This document shows, one piece after another, positions 33,670 to 47,700 of a stretch of 64,000 bases of DNA. The notes beneath the pieces were generated by a model that saw nothing but the letters and a program-made list of their open reading frames with translations, did not search any database and was not told the DNA's origin. Positions within the stretch are counted from its first letter, which is position 1. The number at the start of each line of letters is the position of its first letter. The stretch lies in assembly GCA_019614645.1 (NCBI GenBank), contig JABWDB010000002.1, positions 28,385,501 through 28,449,500 on the forward strand, read 5' to 3'. Both the position numbers and the translations under genes were made by a program. The DNA comes from Stratiolaelaps scimitus. Taxonomy: Eukaryota; Arthropoda; Arachnida; Mesostigmata; Laelapidae.

Positions 33670-34239
33670 ATGGGTAACAAAGCAAGTACGTTCAGTGAGG
33701 AGCAACTGGAAGATCTACAAGATAGCACATTCTTCACCCGGAAGGAGATCTTGATGCTTCATAAGAAGTTTCGAGACCTCGACCCCCTGCTTGTGCCCAA
33801 AACAATGCTGGGAGATGAAGCGCGCGAGGTCAAGGTTCCACGCGAGAGGTTTCTCAAAATGAACGAGTTTCGTGAGAACCCGTTCAAGGAACGACTGCTC
33901 CGCGTGTTCTCGGAGGATGGCACAGGGAATCTTTGTTTTGAGGACTTCTTGTATATGATGTCGGTCCTTAGTGAAGGTGCCCCACGAGAACTCAAGGCTA
34001 AATTTGCATTTGCCATATATGATTACGATGATGACGGCAAGCTAGGAGCCCAAGATATCGCAAGGGCCGCTGCGGCTCTAACGCAAGACCAGCTCACTCC
34101 AGATGAGTTAAGGGTGGTTGTCGAAAAAGTTTTGGATGAGGGAGATATCGATAGCGATGGATATCTATCGCAGGCCGAGTTTGAACATGTGATCTCGAGA
34201 GCGCCGGAATTTGTTAATGCCTTTCATGTACGTGCGTGA
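33670..34239 (+). CDS. Calcium- and integrin-binding protein, CIB2-like, intronless
   Basis: 189 aa, the usual CIB length (about 187-191). MGNKAS at the N-terminus is a classical N-myristoylation signal, so membrane association is likely. Residues 66-83 (EFRENPFKERLLRVFSED) and 104-109 (APRELK) match the CIB signature. EF-hand 3 is D118-Y-D120-D-D122-G-K-L-x3-D129, with Asp rather than Glu at position 12, as in CIB proteins. EF-hand 4 is D159-I-D161-S-D163-G-Y-L-x3-E170, canonical. The N-terminal EF-hands are non-canonical, also typical. The C-terminus is FHVRA, compared with FHIRI in CIB2. The start is chosen because MGN is the family start; the frame is open a few codons upstream. CIB genes in animals usually have several exons, so the uninterrupted frame suggests a retrocopy that stayed intact or intron loss. 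An AATAAA lies at 35014-35019. CIB2/3 proteins modulate integrins and mechanotransduction channels; the role here is inference. Confidence 0.93.
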   Translation: MGNKASTFSEEQLEDLQDSTFFTRKEILMLHKKFRDLDPLLVPKTMLGDEAREVKVPRERFLKMNEFRENPFKERLLRVFSEDGTGNLCFEDFLYMMSVLSEGAPRELKAKFAFAIYDYDDDGKLGAQDIARAAAALTQDQLTPDELRVVVEKVLDEGDIDSDGYLSQAEFEHVISRAPEFVNAFHVRA

Positions 34240-35030
34240 TTCACGAAACTGTCTGTTCTTGACCGACTCGGCGATGCGAGCATCTCCACCTCAGTGAACT
34301 TGTGTTGTAAGCAATGCAGACTGGAATAAGTGCGGCACCAATTATGTATACTTTTTAGAAAATATGAATGACGTTAATGTGCGACAGTATACGAATGAAA
34401 AGCTTTTGAACGAATTCAGTACTACCCTTCAATTTACGTAAAGATTCCAGAGTTACAGACCACTACATAGGTTAAACACGGCGCCTTCGTTTGATTCCAC
34501 CCGACATCTAGTGTCTACAAATGCTTAAAACGGAAACTTGAATCGTCTACAGAAACAATGCTGTGAAGACATTGGAATCTAAAGTCGCAAATAATGACGA
34601 ACCAGTGGTCCTATGCGTAATTATGTTGCTGGTATAACATTGCTACAACGTCACGAGCGTAGGTCAATGAAAAGAATGCTGAAACAAATCCATCTCATTT
34701 GCGTATAAGACTGAGAATGAAATTTATCATCAATTGAAATCCCCCGAGCTTGATGTAGTGAAGTTATAACACGCTTCAGCACCATATTCTTCTGCATAAC
34801 ACGTTGGGCACGTTCAACGGCTTCTTCGTATCACGAAATGTAGATACAACGCGATATGGAATGATTCGAGTTAATCACAGAAGGACTCAAAGATCGGTGT
34901 GCAGCACTGTGTGCAATGACAGTCCACTGATGAAAGAGTGAAGTTGTAGAAAGCTGTAAAAATACTGCCTCCATGGAAAGTTTTGTGCTTGTGGAATATC
35001 ATTGAAAGTGATGAATAAATACATTTGGGG
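34240..35030 (+). terminator. Probable 3' UTR and poly(A) signal of the CIB-like gene
   Basis: AATAAA at 35014-35019 is the first clear polyadenylation hexamer seen downstream of the stop at 34239. No other coding sequence lies between. Confidence 0.45.
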
Positions 35031-38000
35031 AGATATTTTGAACTAGGCCATTTTTTACAAAAATATAGTCACCGATGAAACATTTAACTCTACATTGGTG
35101 CCTGCAAAGCACAAAACCTGCAAACCATTTTTCTTATTTGGCTTTTTGGCAAGAAATACAATCTAATTTTCAACCAACCATATACTAAACATATCGATTA
35201 TTTGTTACGCAGCATTTTTTTGCTGATTGAATGCATAAGCAATCTCGGGACTTCACCAAGTCGATTCCTCACGAAGTAATGAATCCTGAGCAGACTGTCT
35301 AGACTGTAGTTATTAGATGTACTGTATATAACTCACAAATCGCAATATTACATTTCATTACAAATACACATTTTATTCAAGTACGTTATAATAACAATAA
35401 ACTCAACTCAATGTTCCTAGGTACAAGACCACAAAATTTTACATTTTTTTTTTAGTAGGTTTTATATAGTCCAGCAAAGCTAAATGCAAAAAGTGAAGAA
35501 AAGGCTCGTTATATGATTTCTAATAAACTTGGTAAAATGATCAAATATCTTGTATTTTTGTTGGCTGTTAGTTGGAACCTTCTATAAATCCATTACCTTC
35601 AGCTGATGTTAAATCAGTGCGATAACTAAGATAGAATAAGTTCTCACTGCAATACGGGCAGTATGGATATGAGCACTAATGGCTACATTAATAGCGATAA
35701 AATTCAAATGGGCGGCACTCAATCAACTCTTCTATTTACAATATATGCTCAAATGCATACTATTTGCCTTCAAAGACATGTGTGAAATATACTGAAAATA
35801 TTAGTTGTGCCATGGTGTACGTTTGAAAAGGAAGAATATGTGTAGGCTGCTGAAACCGATTACTTGGAATCAGGTTCTAAACAGGATTGATACAAAAATG
35901 TGCTGCTCAAATTACAGTATGTCATTAAAATAATTAAGAGTAATTCAGAGAAAGTCTTACTCATAAAACATCGCTAAAATGGATAGAAATGTTGTCTATC
36001 CATTGTTCGTCGTCACTGTGTTCGTCTTCGCAGTTACTGGTAGGTAGATAGATGACGTTTTGTAGAGCTCGAAACCTCACAAAATTCTGGTGAGTCATTT
36101 AGTATCGGAGCTTCACAGATCTTTGATATATCCGCTGATGAGCCACAATGCTCATCGAGTAATCTTCCCTTTGAAACGTTCACCGAACCAGCAAAGGCGG
36201 ACTCTCTGAAAAAGGGAGGGGGCAGTGTGTGGGTTATCAACGACTGCCGCGTTTCTTGCGGTACTAATTTTTGATTCAGTCACACTCCGACGAAATTTTC
36301 CATCCCCGCTGAGTACAAATAAACCTACTGTGTAAAACAAGTGAACTCTAGATCACTTCGCGAAAGTTTTTTTCCTTTATGCTATCTTTCCTGCGTTTCT
36401 TAAGATAATCAAGAACACATATACATTGCAAATTATTAAATAAATCTGGCAGAGGAGCTTTTACATAGATTTTCGAGTACTTAAAATACTTATAACTTGA
36501 ATACACTTTGCCCGTCTGGAGTGCCCCAAGCGTCTTGTGTGGACCCTCTATTGTTTTGAGTATCTATTAAGTATTGGATCTTCAAAATATTATACCAATA
36601 GGCATACGACATGTTTATGCCCGTACCCGTGAGTGCAATTGTATCATCCTCTCAGTACGATCTTGTTTATACCTCAAACAGTAACTCCATTTCAAGAGTG
36701 CATACGTTTCGGTATATGGGCGTTGTTATGTGCGCTTCAATAGATTTCGGTCATATGACTGTATCACTGTGACAGTGCACGTACTTCTTATTAATTTATC
36801 AATTTCAACTGTTTTAGCTGAAAATTGAATATATCATGCTTTGCGTCTGGTTAAGTTGGAAGTTTCTACTGAAGGAAATTGATGAAACTTGGGATAACTA
36901 AATAGGGAACATACATGCTGCTATGAAAATATAATGTTCTACGCTTTAAGACTTCGTATTCCGAACTGAGATCTTATTTAAACATATCTACTGAGTTTAT
37001 GTGGTTGGTCGTGATATGTGTCGGTATAATTATGAGCCGCAAAGTATTACAGCATGGTGATCCTGTGTTTACTTTATTAATTGATATCTTCTCTATTTGT
37101 TGAAACGAAAGAGACCATATCAAGTTTCGATTCTAGCTTTAGAAGCCGGCTAAAGATATCGTGAATCCACGAACACCAACTCAGAATAAAGAGAGTTGTA
37201 TTACTTCAGAAACGCTATTATCCAACACTTTTTTTGCATACATTGACTGTTTTTGCGTGGTCGATGCAACTATATTATCTTGTAAAGCATACCATGCAAC
37301 GTTGTATTCGTGACAACATATGCTTGATAACACGACAAATGAAATTATGTACTCTAAATGATTGTTCATTGTGAACGCTAATTGGCACAATTATCAAATA
37401 AATGATCTGCCCAAAGAGGATCGCTTATTCTGTCGAATTGGAAGGTTCTTAGATTGAGCAGTGGAAGGAACCGTGGGAGTAAAGTTTAAGTGAGTTCAGT
37501 TGAATTACACATAATTTTGAAGTTAAGAAATCACGCATAATTGAAGAAAATTTAATTAATAATTACCTAAAACTAAGTTGTTTGCTCATCCATTCTAAGA
37601 TTGGTATCAAAAATTCATGGACTAATTTCCAGTTTCATGTAACTGAAGATAGTAAAATTTTCAGTTTTACGTGACTATATATAAATATAATCTATAATGG
37701 CATTTGTATTGTTTGACGAGAGATGTTATAGGAGTTCGACGTGCATTGCTCTCCGCTTAGACAAGAATATTGCTGAAAATGTCCTGTCCCGTCCTTTTAG
37801 AGATAAATGTCAATGTTAATAATGTTAGTTAATACAACTGCCCTTGCATTGGCTCTGCTCGAGTTGATCAGACCGGTCTGGAAAACTGGCCAATGCGTGT
37901 AGCAACCTAGGGACTCAGAACTTCGACTCTACCTTTGGTGATCCTCAGTTATCTCCTTGGTGACATATAGCCAACTTCTTTGTATGACTAAAATACAACG

Positions 38001-38769
38001 ATCATACCTAAGTGTAAATAGTCTGGAAAATTTCGTGTGTCGTCCCCTATTGATATCAGGTGACATTTGGTATCTTTGTAGCTTCACCTGATACGTCGAC
38101 ATACACTTCATCAAAGACTACCGTGTACAAGTTTTGTTCTTCGCCGTTCCCGTTCTCGTCATGTTTAGCAAGAATATAATCGGATTGGATGCAGACACAG
38201 AAGCGACCCGCGCCTGTCTATCTGTCTGTCTCCCTCTCTATGGACACCTCCTCGCCAGCTTCGCACACCAGCATGGCGCGTACAGCAACTGCCTGCTGTT
38301 GCTGGTAGAGCCCTTCAATGGACTTCTATTTGACGTCATCGCTAGATTGATAACTCGGGCGTCCTCCAGTCATACTCCTTTGCCATTTCTCAGCAGTTTG
38401 CCTAGCTGTCTACGCCACAGATATAGCGGCAGCACCGCCTGTACAATCCTTCTCTATCCAGCTGTGAGTGGAACAGTCGTAGTTGTTTCAAACGTTTGTA
38501 GCACCGTAGGCAGCAGCGGAGGCCGCAGCTGCAAGTGTGTCAGACATACAGCAGAGCGCCAATCTCCACCAGCAAGATCCTTCTTTTTGTTTTTGTGGCC
38601 GGCTATCCACTTGTAAAAAGAGTTGGCTGTAGAGCAGACAATCACCTGGAATCGGTATCGTTCAGTGCTATCGTATAAAGTCAACCAAGGAGAACGCGTT
38701 AGTAGATAGATAGGAGAGTTTGACTGCGGACTGTGTTCGTCGGCTTAAAAACTACAAAGAACTATCACA
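35031..38769. other. Intergenic, then DPYD upstream region
   Basis: AT-rich to about 38100 apart from a 72-codon open + frame at 36056-36274 (reported as a finding). From 38130 to 38650 it is GC-richer with overlapping frames on both strands and no domain; this is probably the DPYD promoter and 5' UTR. The DPYD start at 38770 is preceded by a suitable context (TATCACA then ATGG). Confidence 0.4.
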
Positions 38770-41700
38770 ATGGCACCCGTTAACGGAGTACTTAGTGTAG
38801 ACCCGCCCGATATCGAGGTACGTTCGTCGACTAACTGTGCTATTGTTTGGATTAATGGCCTGATAACAGTGTTCATAGTCAAATCATTTGAATATACCTA
38901 CTTCTTATATGATTGACAAAGACGTCGCTCGGTTAATATAGTGCATCAGGTCATTCAAGCTTAGAAAATCGGTTCTGTTTTGAGAGGAGAGGCTGATCAA
39001 CGATTTCAATTTTTTCAAGTGGTTCTTTGTATATTTTAGTGTCCGGATAGTGGAAATATTGATTCACTGCCTATAGCTTTTAGGCTAGAGTTGAAAGATT
39101 GATCGATAACATCTCATTAAAACATTAGTAGACGTTATTTTTCGCCTAACTGTAGGTTCGAACCCCATGAAGCGTCATATACCTTAAATCATTCAAAACT
39201 ATTACTGTATCACTAAACTCCTTATATATTTGTAGAAGGAACTCTTTTGGAGATCAAATTCTCGAGTCCGTGGAAGTGACTATTATTATTATCCCACTCC
39301 AAGGAATACGTACGCAACGAGAAATAAACATTAGTTAGCAAATATGAAACATCTGATTATATTTTGGAACTAGAAGAAGATATATATTTTTCTATTGTGT
39401 CTATATTTTATAGCGAATATCATAAGACTACATTTAAACTTTAATTGTAAATGTATTTCCCAAAATAACGCGCGCAGTCGAGCAAAGTAAAGCGCTGTCC
39501 ATGTGTACGGAATACGCTTGATAGGAGTAAACGTGATACTAAGAATCCATAACACAATGGAAGAGACTATTCTATTATATTTATTGGATCTCTTCGTGGC
39601 CTTGAACAATGTCGGATGACGACAAGTCTGCTCTTCTCTGCGCCGTTTTTCGAGACGCCACGGGCGTAGCGTCCAACACCTTTGCCATCTTTTTGCCTCT
39701 CCTTTTTCTGTAGAATGAATCTGTTCTGTTACTTGCCGAATCATTTCTTTCTGTCTGTATCTCGTGCACACTGCACCGCTCGAATAGAACTGCTATGAAA
39801 ATTTTCAGCATTGCTCGAAAGTTGTTTTACAGTAGGGCTCATTTCATATACCTTCGAATCTAATTTGAGTGTGTGCATATAGTATTTAAGTATAAAGTAA
39901 AAAGAGCTATTCTGACTTTTCGAAATGGGAGGTTAATAGTGGATTCTATATTATTTCTTAGATTCAACGAACATAACGAATGATATCAAAGTATATAGCT
40001 GATCAAACCAGCTATGATAAATTCCATGGAACATCGAAATTTACAGATGAAAATTATTATATTTTTCAAACATACAATATATATTTTTTCTGTACTTCCT
40101 ATGTGGTGGATAATGTGATAGGCTAGTCTGAACATGACGACAAAATAGAAAAGTAACAATTAATATTGAATGGGAACGCTCTACTTTAAACATACAATTT
40201 TTACCTACAGGATATCCCTTCTCCATTTGGGTTATCAATTTTAAGGTAAAGGTAAAGGTTTTATTGGTTTATTAAAGGAGCTGCAATTTTACAATGCTTA
40301 ATCTCTCTTATATGTCATGAATATTATTTTATATCGCTGTTACATCTTCGATATCCATACTAATCATTTGCGTTGAATGAAACGGTGCGAGCATCAAATC
40401 CCAAAAGGTTACTAGGACCGAACATATAATTCGTTTAGTTTCATGGAGCATAACGGGCCTCTTAAGACATTGTAAGTGTTGTACGCTATGTGTACTTTTA
40501 ACCTCGAATCATGAGGATGGATGTGGCGACGGCTTTATAGACACAATCTTCGTTCGATCGTCTGCTAGCACTCCTAACGTTATTAACTAATTGAATGGAG
40601 TTTTTTATATTTCGCTACTTTGTGGTGATATTTGAACGTCATATTATATTGCAAAACAACATACCGCAATTAGCCAACTTTCAGATGGTGGCTATCACAA
40701 TTACCACTTGAATGTAAACCTGATTGGCCCGGTTGTATTTCAGAACATTTTGGCTCTGAACCCAAAAGTGAAGCATGTCGCCAATTTGGTACCCAGCGCT
40801 CAGACAAAAATCAACAAAGCTCAATGGAAGAGAAATGAGGATCGCAAATGCAAGGTTTGTTTTGTTCGATAATAGCTTGTGCGAAGAGTTACCAGAGGCC
40901 GTGAAATATATATATAGATTTATATAGTTGATCTCAGGATAGGCTTCAACTGAAGCCTGTCATTAGATCAAACAAACTGCGTAGAGGAGGCACAATAATA
41001 TCAGTGGAAATTTCAAAAACTGATAGAACCAATAACACGTGCTCCTTTCCTAGATCCCGAATATTTACCAACTAAAGCGAACTCAAGCTCTTCTGCTATA
41101 TCTTCCTTTGTCTTCTGTAGTATAGCCCCTGATGACGCGACTTGTATCTCTGCTTGCCCAAATGTCCATTTTGCGGATTACGTAACAATAAATGTGCACT
41201 TGAATTGGATTACTCCAAAATAACGCTGACAGCCAGTTTCATTTAAAAAAATCATGTGCTGGGTTAATAGTCTACCATTGTAATACGCTCTTACTGGCTG
41301 CAACGATTCAGTGTAATTATATCTATTATGATCAAGAATATTTTTACTAGAGACAAAACACTTGATTCGAATATAAACATTTTGTCGTGTTACTTCGTTG
41401 ATTACCTTTGTTGATACTAAACCATTTAACTAGTGATATAGAGAAAATCAAATTTTACCATGAACAGTTTTTTGATGGAATTACAAACGGAAACAAACGG
41501 GCCCACGTTGAACTCGCCACTGGATAAGATTACTACTCGATTCAAGCAGACTATCAGCATCTTTCATCTACTGCGTCGAGGCAGTGCTAGCGGCAAAGGG
41601 GCTTTCACATGAGATAGTCACTCTCCATGTTTAGCCTTGCTGGTGGCTTGCAATGGCACTGCAAAGGGCGTGCTTTACGTAGTGACTTTTGTGCCTATTG

Positions 41701-44700
41701 TATCGTTGGTCTGTCCGCTCCTGTGATACCGAAAGCTGTCTTGTTTAAAAAGCGATAATCGTACAAGGGAGACCCCAACAGCAGGAGGAAGACATGTTAA
41801 AATGAAAAGGATACCAATATGGACGTATAACGAAATCTCATTCAGCAACGAGGGAACAAGATGGCTTTTAGGGCTATATATAAGACTTTGTTAATACCAC
41901 AGTACTTTGTTGCAAAGCTTATCTTATAACAGTTATTCTAAAAGCATATACGTTCGTCTGACTTAGTGATACATGTTTATATCTTAAACCCTGCTGCGTG
42001 ATTACATATAAGAGAGCCTATGCACTGTAAAATTGCAGCTCCTTTAATAAACTAATAAAGCTTTACCTTTCCTTCTAGAGTGCTCATATATAAAATCTTA
42101 TGCATGAATCAATAACGTAATGCATACATTAGATATAAAAATATTAAGCAACGGCCGTGACCTCGTATAAAAACTTTAAAAAAATTTCGGAAAGAAATGT
42201 TTTATTATTACTGATGCGGAGTTACAGATACGTATTTACAAATGCGTGCTGAAACAACAATAAGCGACGATTCAAAGTACATTTAGGTTTCATTAGTTAT
42301 AGATATTATATTTTTGCAAATATATATATATATATATATATATTGTAAAACCACACTTATGGTTCTGAAGGTTCGCTGTAACGGAGATAGAATGTACATG
42401 TTTTTTATATGTACTATAATTACATGTACCCATTCCATCCTGCTTTGCTCATGAGATAAACTGTCAAATAATGGATATCCCAAATAAAATCTATACTTGC
42501 AACAGTTCGAGTGTAATATGGAGTAATTGTAGTTGCATTCGTTATCTTTTATTGGCAACGCAATTAACGTTTCTTAGGCGTACTCCTCCTTCTTTTTAGT
42601 TATTTTAGAAGTGGGATGGATAGCTTATTGAGTGAATAATATACGAACTGTTAGGTCTGTTTCGTGACGTGTAGCGGCCGTAATGTCATCCCTGATTTTT
42701 TTTAATATATCATACCCATGGGGCACCACGATGAGACCATAATATAATAAGCTTAATATTTCTTAAATAGTTGAAAAATTACACTGATAGGGCATTACTG
42801 AAGTAGATTTCTGCTTATATGCTTAGACGGAAACACATCGCAGTATTTTGTAATCTAATATAAAATACGTGCTACCTTTGCACAAGGCATATTACATAGA
42901 GCATACATCAGTGGGTCGTATTAATTGGGCTTCATGTGGCGAATACCAGATTAGTGCTCAGCAAAGAGGGATGTGGATAGGTGTCTTAGTGGAGGGTAGA
43001 GCGAGCGTCTTCAATTTGGCTAGCTGCATAGTGCAATCAAATCTACGTTTCAAGATCTTAAAGATTTGCTTCGTCTACAAAGTAGTCACAAGTATATTCA
43101 TACCCCTCATTGCATCAAGTAATTCTTATCTCTAAGTAAATGCGTTTCAGTACTGGCTAAGGAGAGGCACTTCCCGAACAACGAGTTATGTATATATTCC
43201 TCATTCATTGTCAAATTTGATAAGCTGTGTGTCACTTGTGTGGACACCACTTACTCACGGTCCTTTTTTTAAAACTATTTTGGTTCCAGGGATGTACACC
43301 TTTGGAGAATAACTTCGATGACATAAAACATACAACTTTGTCAGAACGAGGAGCTCTTAAGGAGGCATCGAGGTATGTTCCAGATGACCTAATGCTGCAC
43401 ACACTTCTTTCAAAGGGTATAAATACTATACTAATGACAATTATAAAGACGATTGATAATCGATACGTTCAGCAAATACTCACTAAAGTTTGCTCTTCGA
43501 TTCGTTCATGGAGGTTTAAACACGTCTTTCGTTGTCAGATACAATGAAATAGAACTCATGTTGTAACTTGTTAGCACGATCACCTAATATGGATTCATCA
43601 TTTGAATATAAGGTGCCTAAAGTGTGCCGATGCTCCGTGCCAGAAGAGTTGCCCTACTCAGCTCGACATTAAGCACTTCATAAGCTGTATCGCTAACAAG
43701 GTAGGTTTTTCATTTTTAATTAAAATCCACATAAAAACAACTGCAATTGCATACATGGACAATTTACCAAAACAAGGATGGCATATATATGCATTTTATT
43801 GTATCTTTGGCCTTCATTTACCACCTCTAATCTCACTAAGATTTCTGAAAGTTGCTTTGAATATGTTAACTATATGATTTCGTTGCTTGTTTGATCACCC
43901 AGTTAATGAGTCTGCCATACTTTTTTGCTTTGATAGAACTATTATGGCGCAGCGAAACAAATATTCTCGGACAATCCTCTTGGTTTAACTTGCGGAATGG
44001 TCTGTCCAACGTCAGATCTTTGCGTTGGTGGCTGCAATCTTTATGCAACTGAGGAAGGACCGATAAATATAGGAGGACTGCAGCAGTTTGCCACTGACAT
44101 CTTCCGTCGTATGAAGGTAAATAACAGATGAAAACAACCAAACATTAAGATATACATACGTACTATAAGAAATATTCCGATAATTATATTTATACAATTT
44201 TGATCATGTCAGTCTTGGGTTAAACTTACCTAGCAAGAATCAGGGTGTCAAATATGTATTTTCACGGAGGTCGCTTCTTTGCATTTTCTGGCGAAACAGA
44301 GTCAAAAACCTTTTGCCATGTTTTACTGTTTTGAAAAGCGAAGACTATAACCTTTGTGACTCTTGATCTAGATTGGAACTACCATTTGTTAAAGGAGAAA
44401 ATTTTTCGACCAACTTTACCGAAATGAGTAAATGCCTATCTCTAACTCTAAGTCATCGGCGTATTTCCTATCTGTTATTGAAAGGTACCACAAGTGCTTC
44501 CACCAGACCTGCCGAGAAATCTACCCGCTGCTTACTCGTCGAAGATAGCTCTCATTGGCTGCGGCCCAGCTTCGATGTCGTGTGCCACTTTTTTGGCCCG
44601 AATGGGATACTCTGACGTAACGATCTTCGAAAAGCATTCTTACTTCGGGGGGCTCAGGTGCGTTCCTCAGAACAAATAATCATAGAAATAACCAGTGAAA

Positions 44701-47700
44701 ACATAAATTAATGGCTTAGAAGAAGATATTGCGATTGCGCGTTCACAATATCCCCTATGTCCTTATTATATGGACATAAAAAGCCGTGGGATTGTATTCT
44801 TCTTGAAACTAAGTAACTTTCTCTTATTTGCAACACTGACTATATCCTATGATCATAGTTTTTTGTTCGCCTGATGTGAACTGGGAAGCAATCGGTTGGA
44901 GACAAGTGGGATATAACTCTCAACTCTACAGTATAACCTTAATTCTGCGGTCACATATTGGTAACAAATTGACATGTCAGCCAGCTATACCCGAAGAGTG
45001 CTATCCACTTGTAGTACAGTTCTAAACCTATCATGTATCACAGTTGAAAACTGACATTAAAAGAAATTTCATCACTTTTCTTTCAGCTCTGCCGAAATTC
45101 CTCAGTATCGGCTGCCATTTGGAGTCGTCTCGTTTGAATTGCAACTAGTAAAGGATCTTGGAGTTAAACTAGAGTATAATAAGGAACTCGGCAAGGATTA
45201 CACCATTCAATCCCTTAAAGATGATGGTTATAAGGCCGTATTCGTTGGAATCGGTGAGTTTGTGAAAAACGAGAAAATCTCCTTAAATATTTTGAATGTT
45301 ATTGATGAGCTATTTAGCAAAACCCTTTTGAGGTCATATGGTGCTTGAGTACAATATATGTGCAAGCATTGGAAATATAATATATGCTGTCTGGGCAAAT
45401 TATGTCACATGGGAAGCACAAATCGCAGCTATCGGAACTGAGCACAACTAGATCGATCATCGAAGTTCGTGGGTAATAGGAATATTGTCTAACTAGGGAA
45501 TCTTTGTTTAAAGGGCTACCGGACCCAAAGCGCGTCCCAATTTTCGATGGTCTGGATGCGGAAAGTGGATATTATTCCTCCAAGGATTTTCTGCCACTCG
45601 TTTCAGCTGGAAGCAAACCCGGAATGTGCGCGTGCAAGGTAAACGAGTCCATTGCAATTTTCCACATAATTCACCAATCCAATTGACTCACCTTTGTGTA
45701 TCTAATGATGAAATTAACGCATTTGATCACTGTTATACTATGACAATATTGCGATGCTCATTTCAGACGTTTTGTTGCTATTTCATTTACATTCCTTTTC
45801 TAGAGTCAGAAATTACCACAGCTGAGTGGAACCGTGGTTGTTTTGGGTGCGGGTGATACTGCCTTCGACTGCGCTACATCTGCGCTACGCTGCGGTGCTA
45901 AGCGTGTATTTGTAGTCTTTCGCAAGGGGTTCAACAATGTCAGAGCCGTACCCGAAGAGGTTAGTTTAAGGAGATGTTCTCTGGTTTTCCTAACAAAAAC
46001 GAGCGTTTAGTCGGACTCTAGCGCATTTGTGTTACAGACTAATTAAGAAAACAAACTCTAAATATACACAAGAAACTATTCTTATCGAACCTCTGTTTAA
46101 ATTTTGAATGTAGATGGAACTAGCAAAGGAAGAATCATGCGAATTTCTGCCATTTATGGCGCCGCGATCAGTGGAGTGCCATCCAAATGGCCATCTGAAA
46201 GCGATTACGTTCTGCCGCACTGAACAGCTCGACGACGGCTCCTGGATCGAAGATGAGGACCAAACTATCCGCCTTAAGTGCAACTTAGTTATATCAGCCT
46301 TTGGATCTACCCTTAGTGATAAGAACGGTGAGTTCCTATAACGGACGACTGTGAGATTAACGACTGGCAGTAAGACAGGTTATAGATTACGAAATGCTGT
46401 TGTTGAGAAGTGGTGATCAGTGAACATCGCAGTGGCCTCCTCTGTACAAATATCTGAAGAAGGAAACATACCGTAGATGCATTTGTGGGCAGATATGTAC
46501 CAATAACACAAGTGGAATTCATCTGACTTAACACCGAAAAAAAACACATCTTGTAACGAGTTTATTACTTTTTATATTTATTATCATTATTATAATTATA
46601 TATTATATAGCACATGCTTATAATAATAAATACGCTACACTGGCTCATTCACGTTCGTTAATTAGGTTTCCCCGTTCATTAGGTGGCTGAACGATGTTCC
46701 TGTTCAGTCCATTTTATAAATACTTTGTTGCGTTGGGATGAAGTTCGTTTGTTCAATGAGAAGATGTGGTCAGTATTGTAGCCGTATCCGCGTTCGTATC
46801 TTACAGAGATAGCATCTCCACTCATCGATGTGGATCCGTATGTATTTTTTTGCAAACAGATGCTCCTTGGCTAGAGATAGCCTGACAGTGACACGGCGAA
46901 TGGGTCAAATTTTGGCAAATTTAAAGCACACGAAGTTGCGAACTAGACACGACTTCTGATGAGGCGATGAAGTTGTCGAGGTCCTTAAGTCATTGATCTC
47001 TTTCTAATACCCTCTAACAATGCCATCTTCGGCCACCTCATCACTAAATGACACAAGGTAGCTGAGTGTACCTGAGTGAAAATCCGTACTGGCCGTTGGC
47101 GGCGTTATCGGATGCTGCATGATTCGATTTAACCTTCAACAGGAAGGGTTTGCTGTGAGCTGAAACAGAGATGGTTTGACAAACTATTAGACAGAATCTG
47201 AAAACTCAATGAGAGCAACTATTCTAAGCAGTCCATTTAATCATATTGGAAAGATTAAAACTTCGTAATTTAACTAGCTTTGAAAGTTTATCTATCTGTA
47301 CACTGCTGTGGTATCAAATAATGTCGTACAACCATATATGAAGAAAATACCTCAATAGTATGACTCACATATAATGACGTTGTCTTCACCGAGCATTGCA
47401 CCGCAGAATCGATCTTGTCCAGGGCCCTCACCCAGGGTGGAGCCACTATCAATACCAATGAAATCGTCCACGTTGCATTCGGGACCTGAAGCACCGTTCA
47501 TAATTGGCTTGCCCCACGAGAACGAGTTGTTGGTCTCAGTCTCCCATTTGATTGAACAGAAGTTCTCCTCGACGCGAATGCAAATCGAGTAACGTAGATT
47601 GCTCAAGTAGCGAACTCTGTTATCGACCTTAGGTCCGTAGTTGAATGAACGTACGATCGCCTGTGGGCTACGATAATAAAGGAGGCAGCCCGCGGGAGCG

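Noticed and set aside
38134..38616. 160-aa + frame just upstream of DPYD
   Set aside because: It overlaps open frames on the other strand and has no domain; best explained as DPYD leader or promoter sequence.
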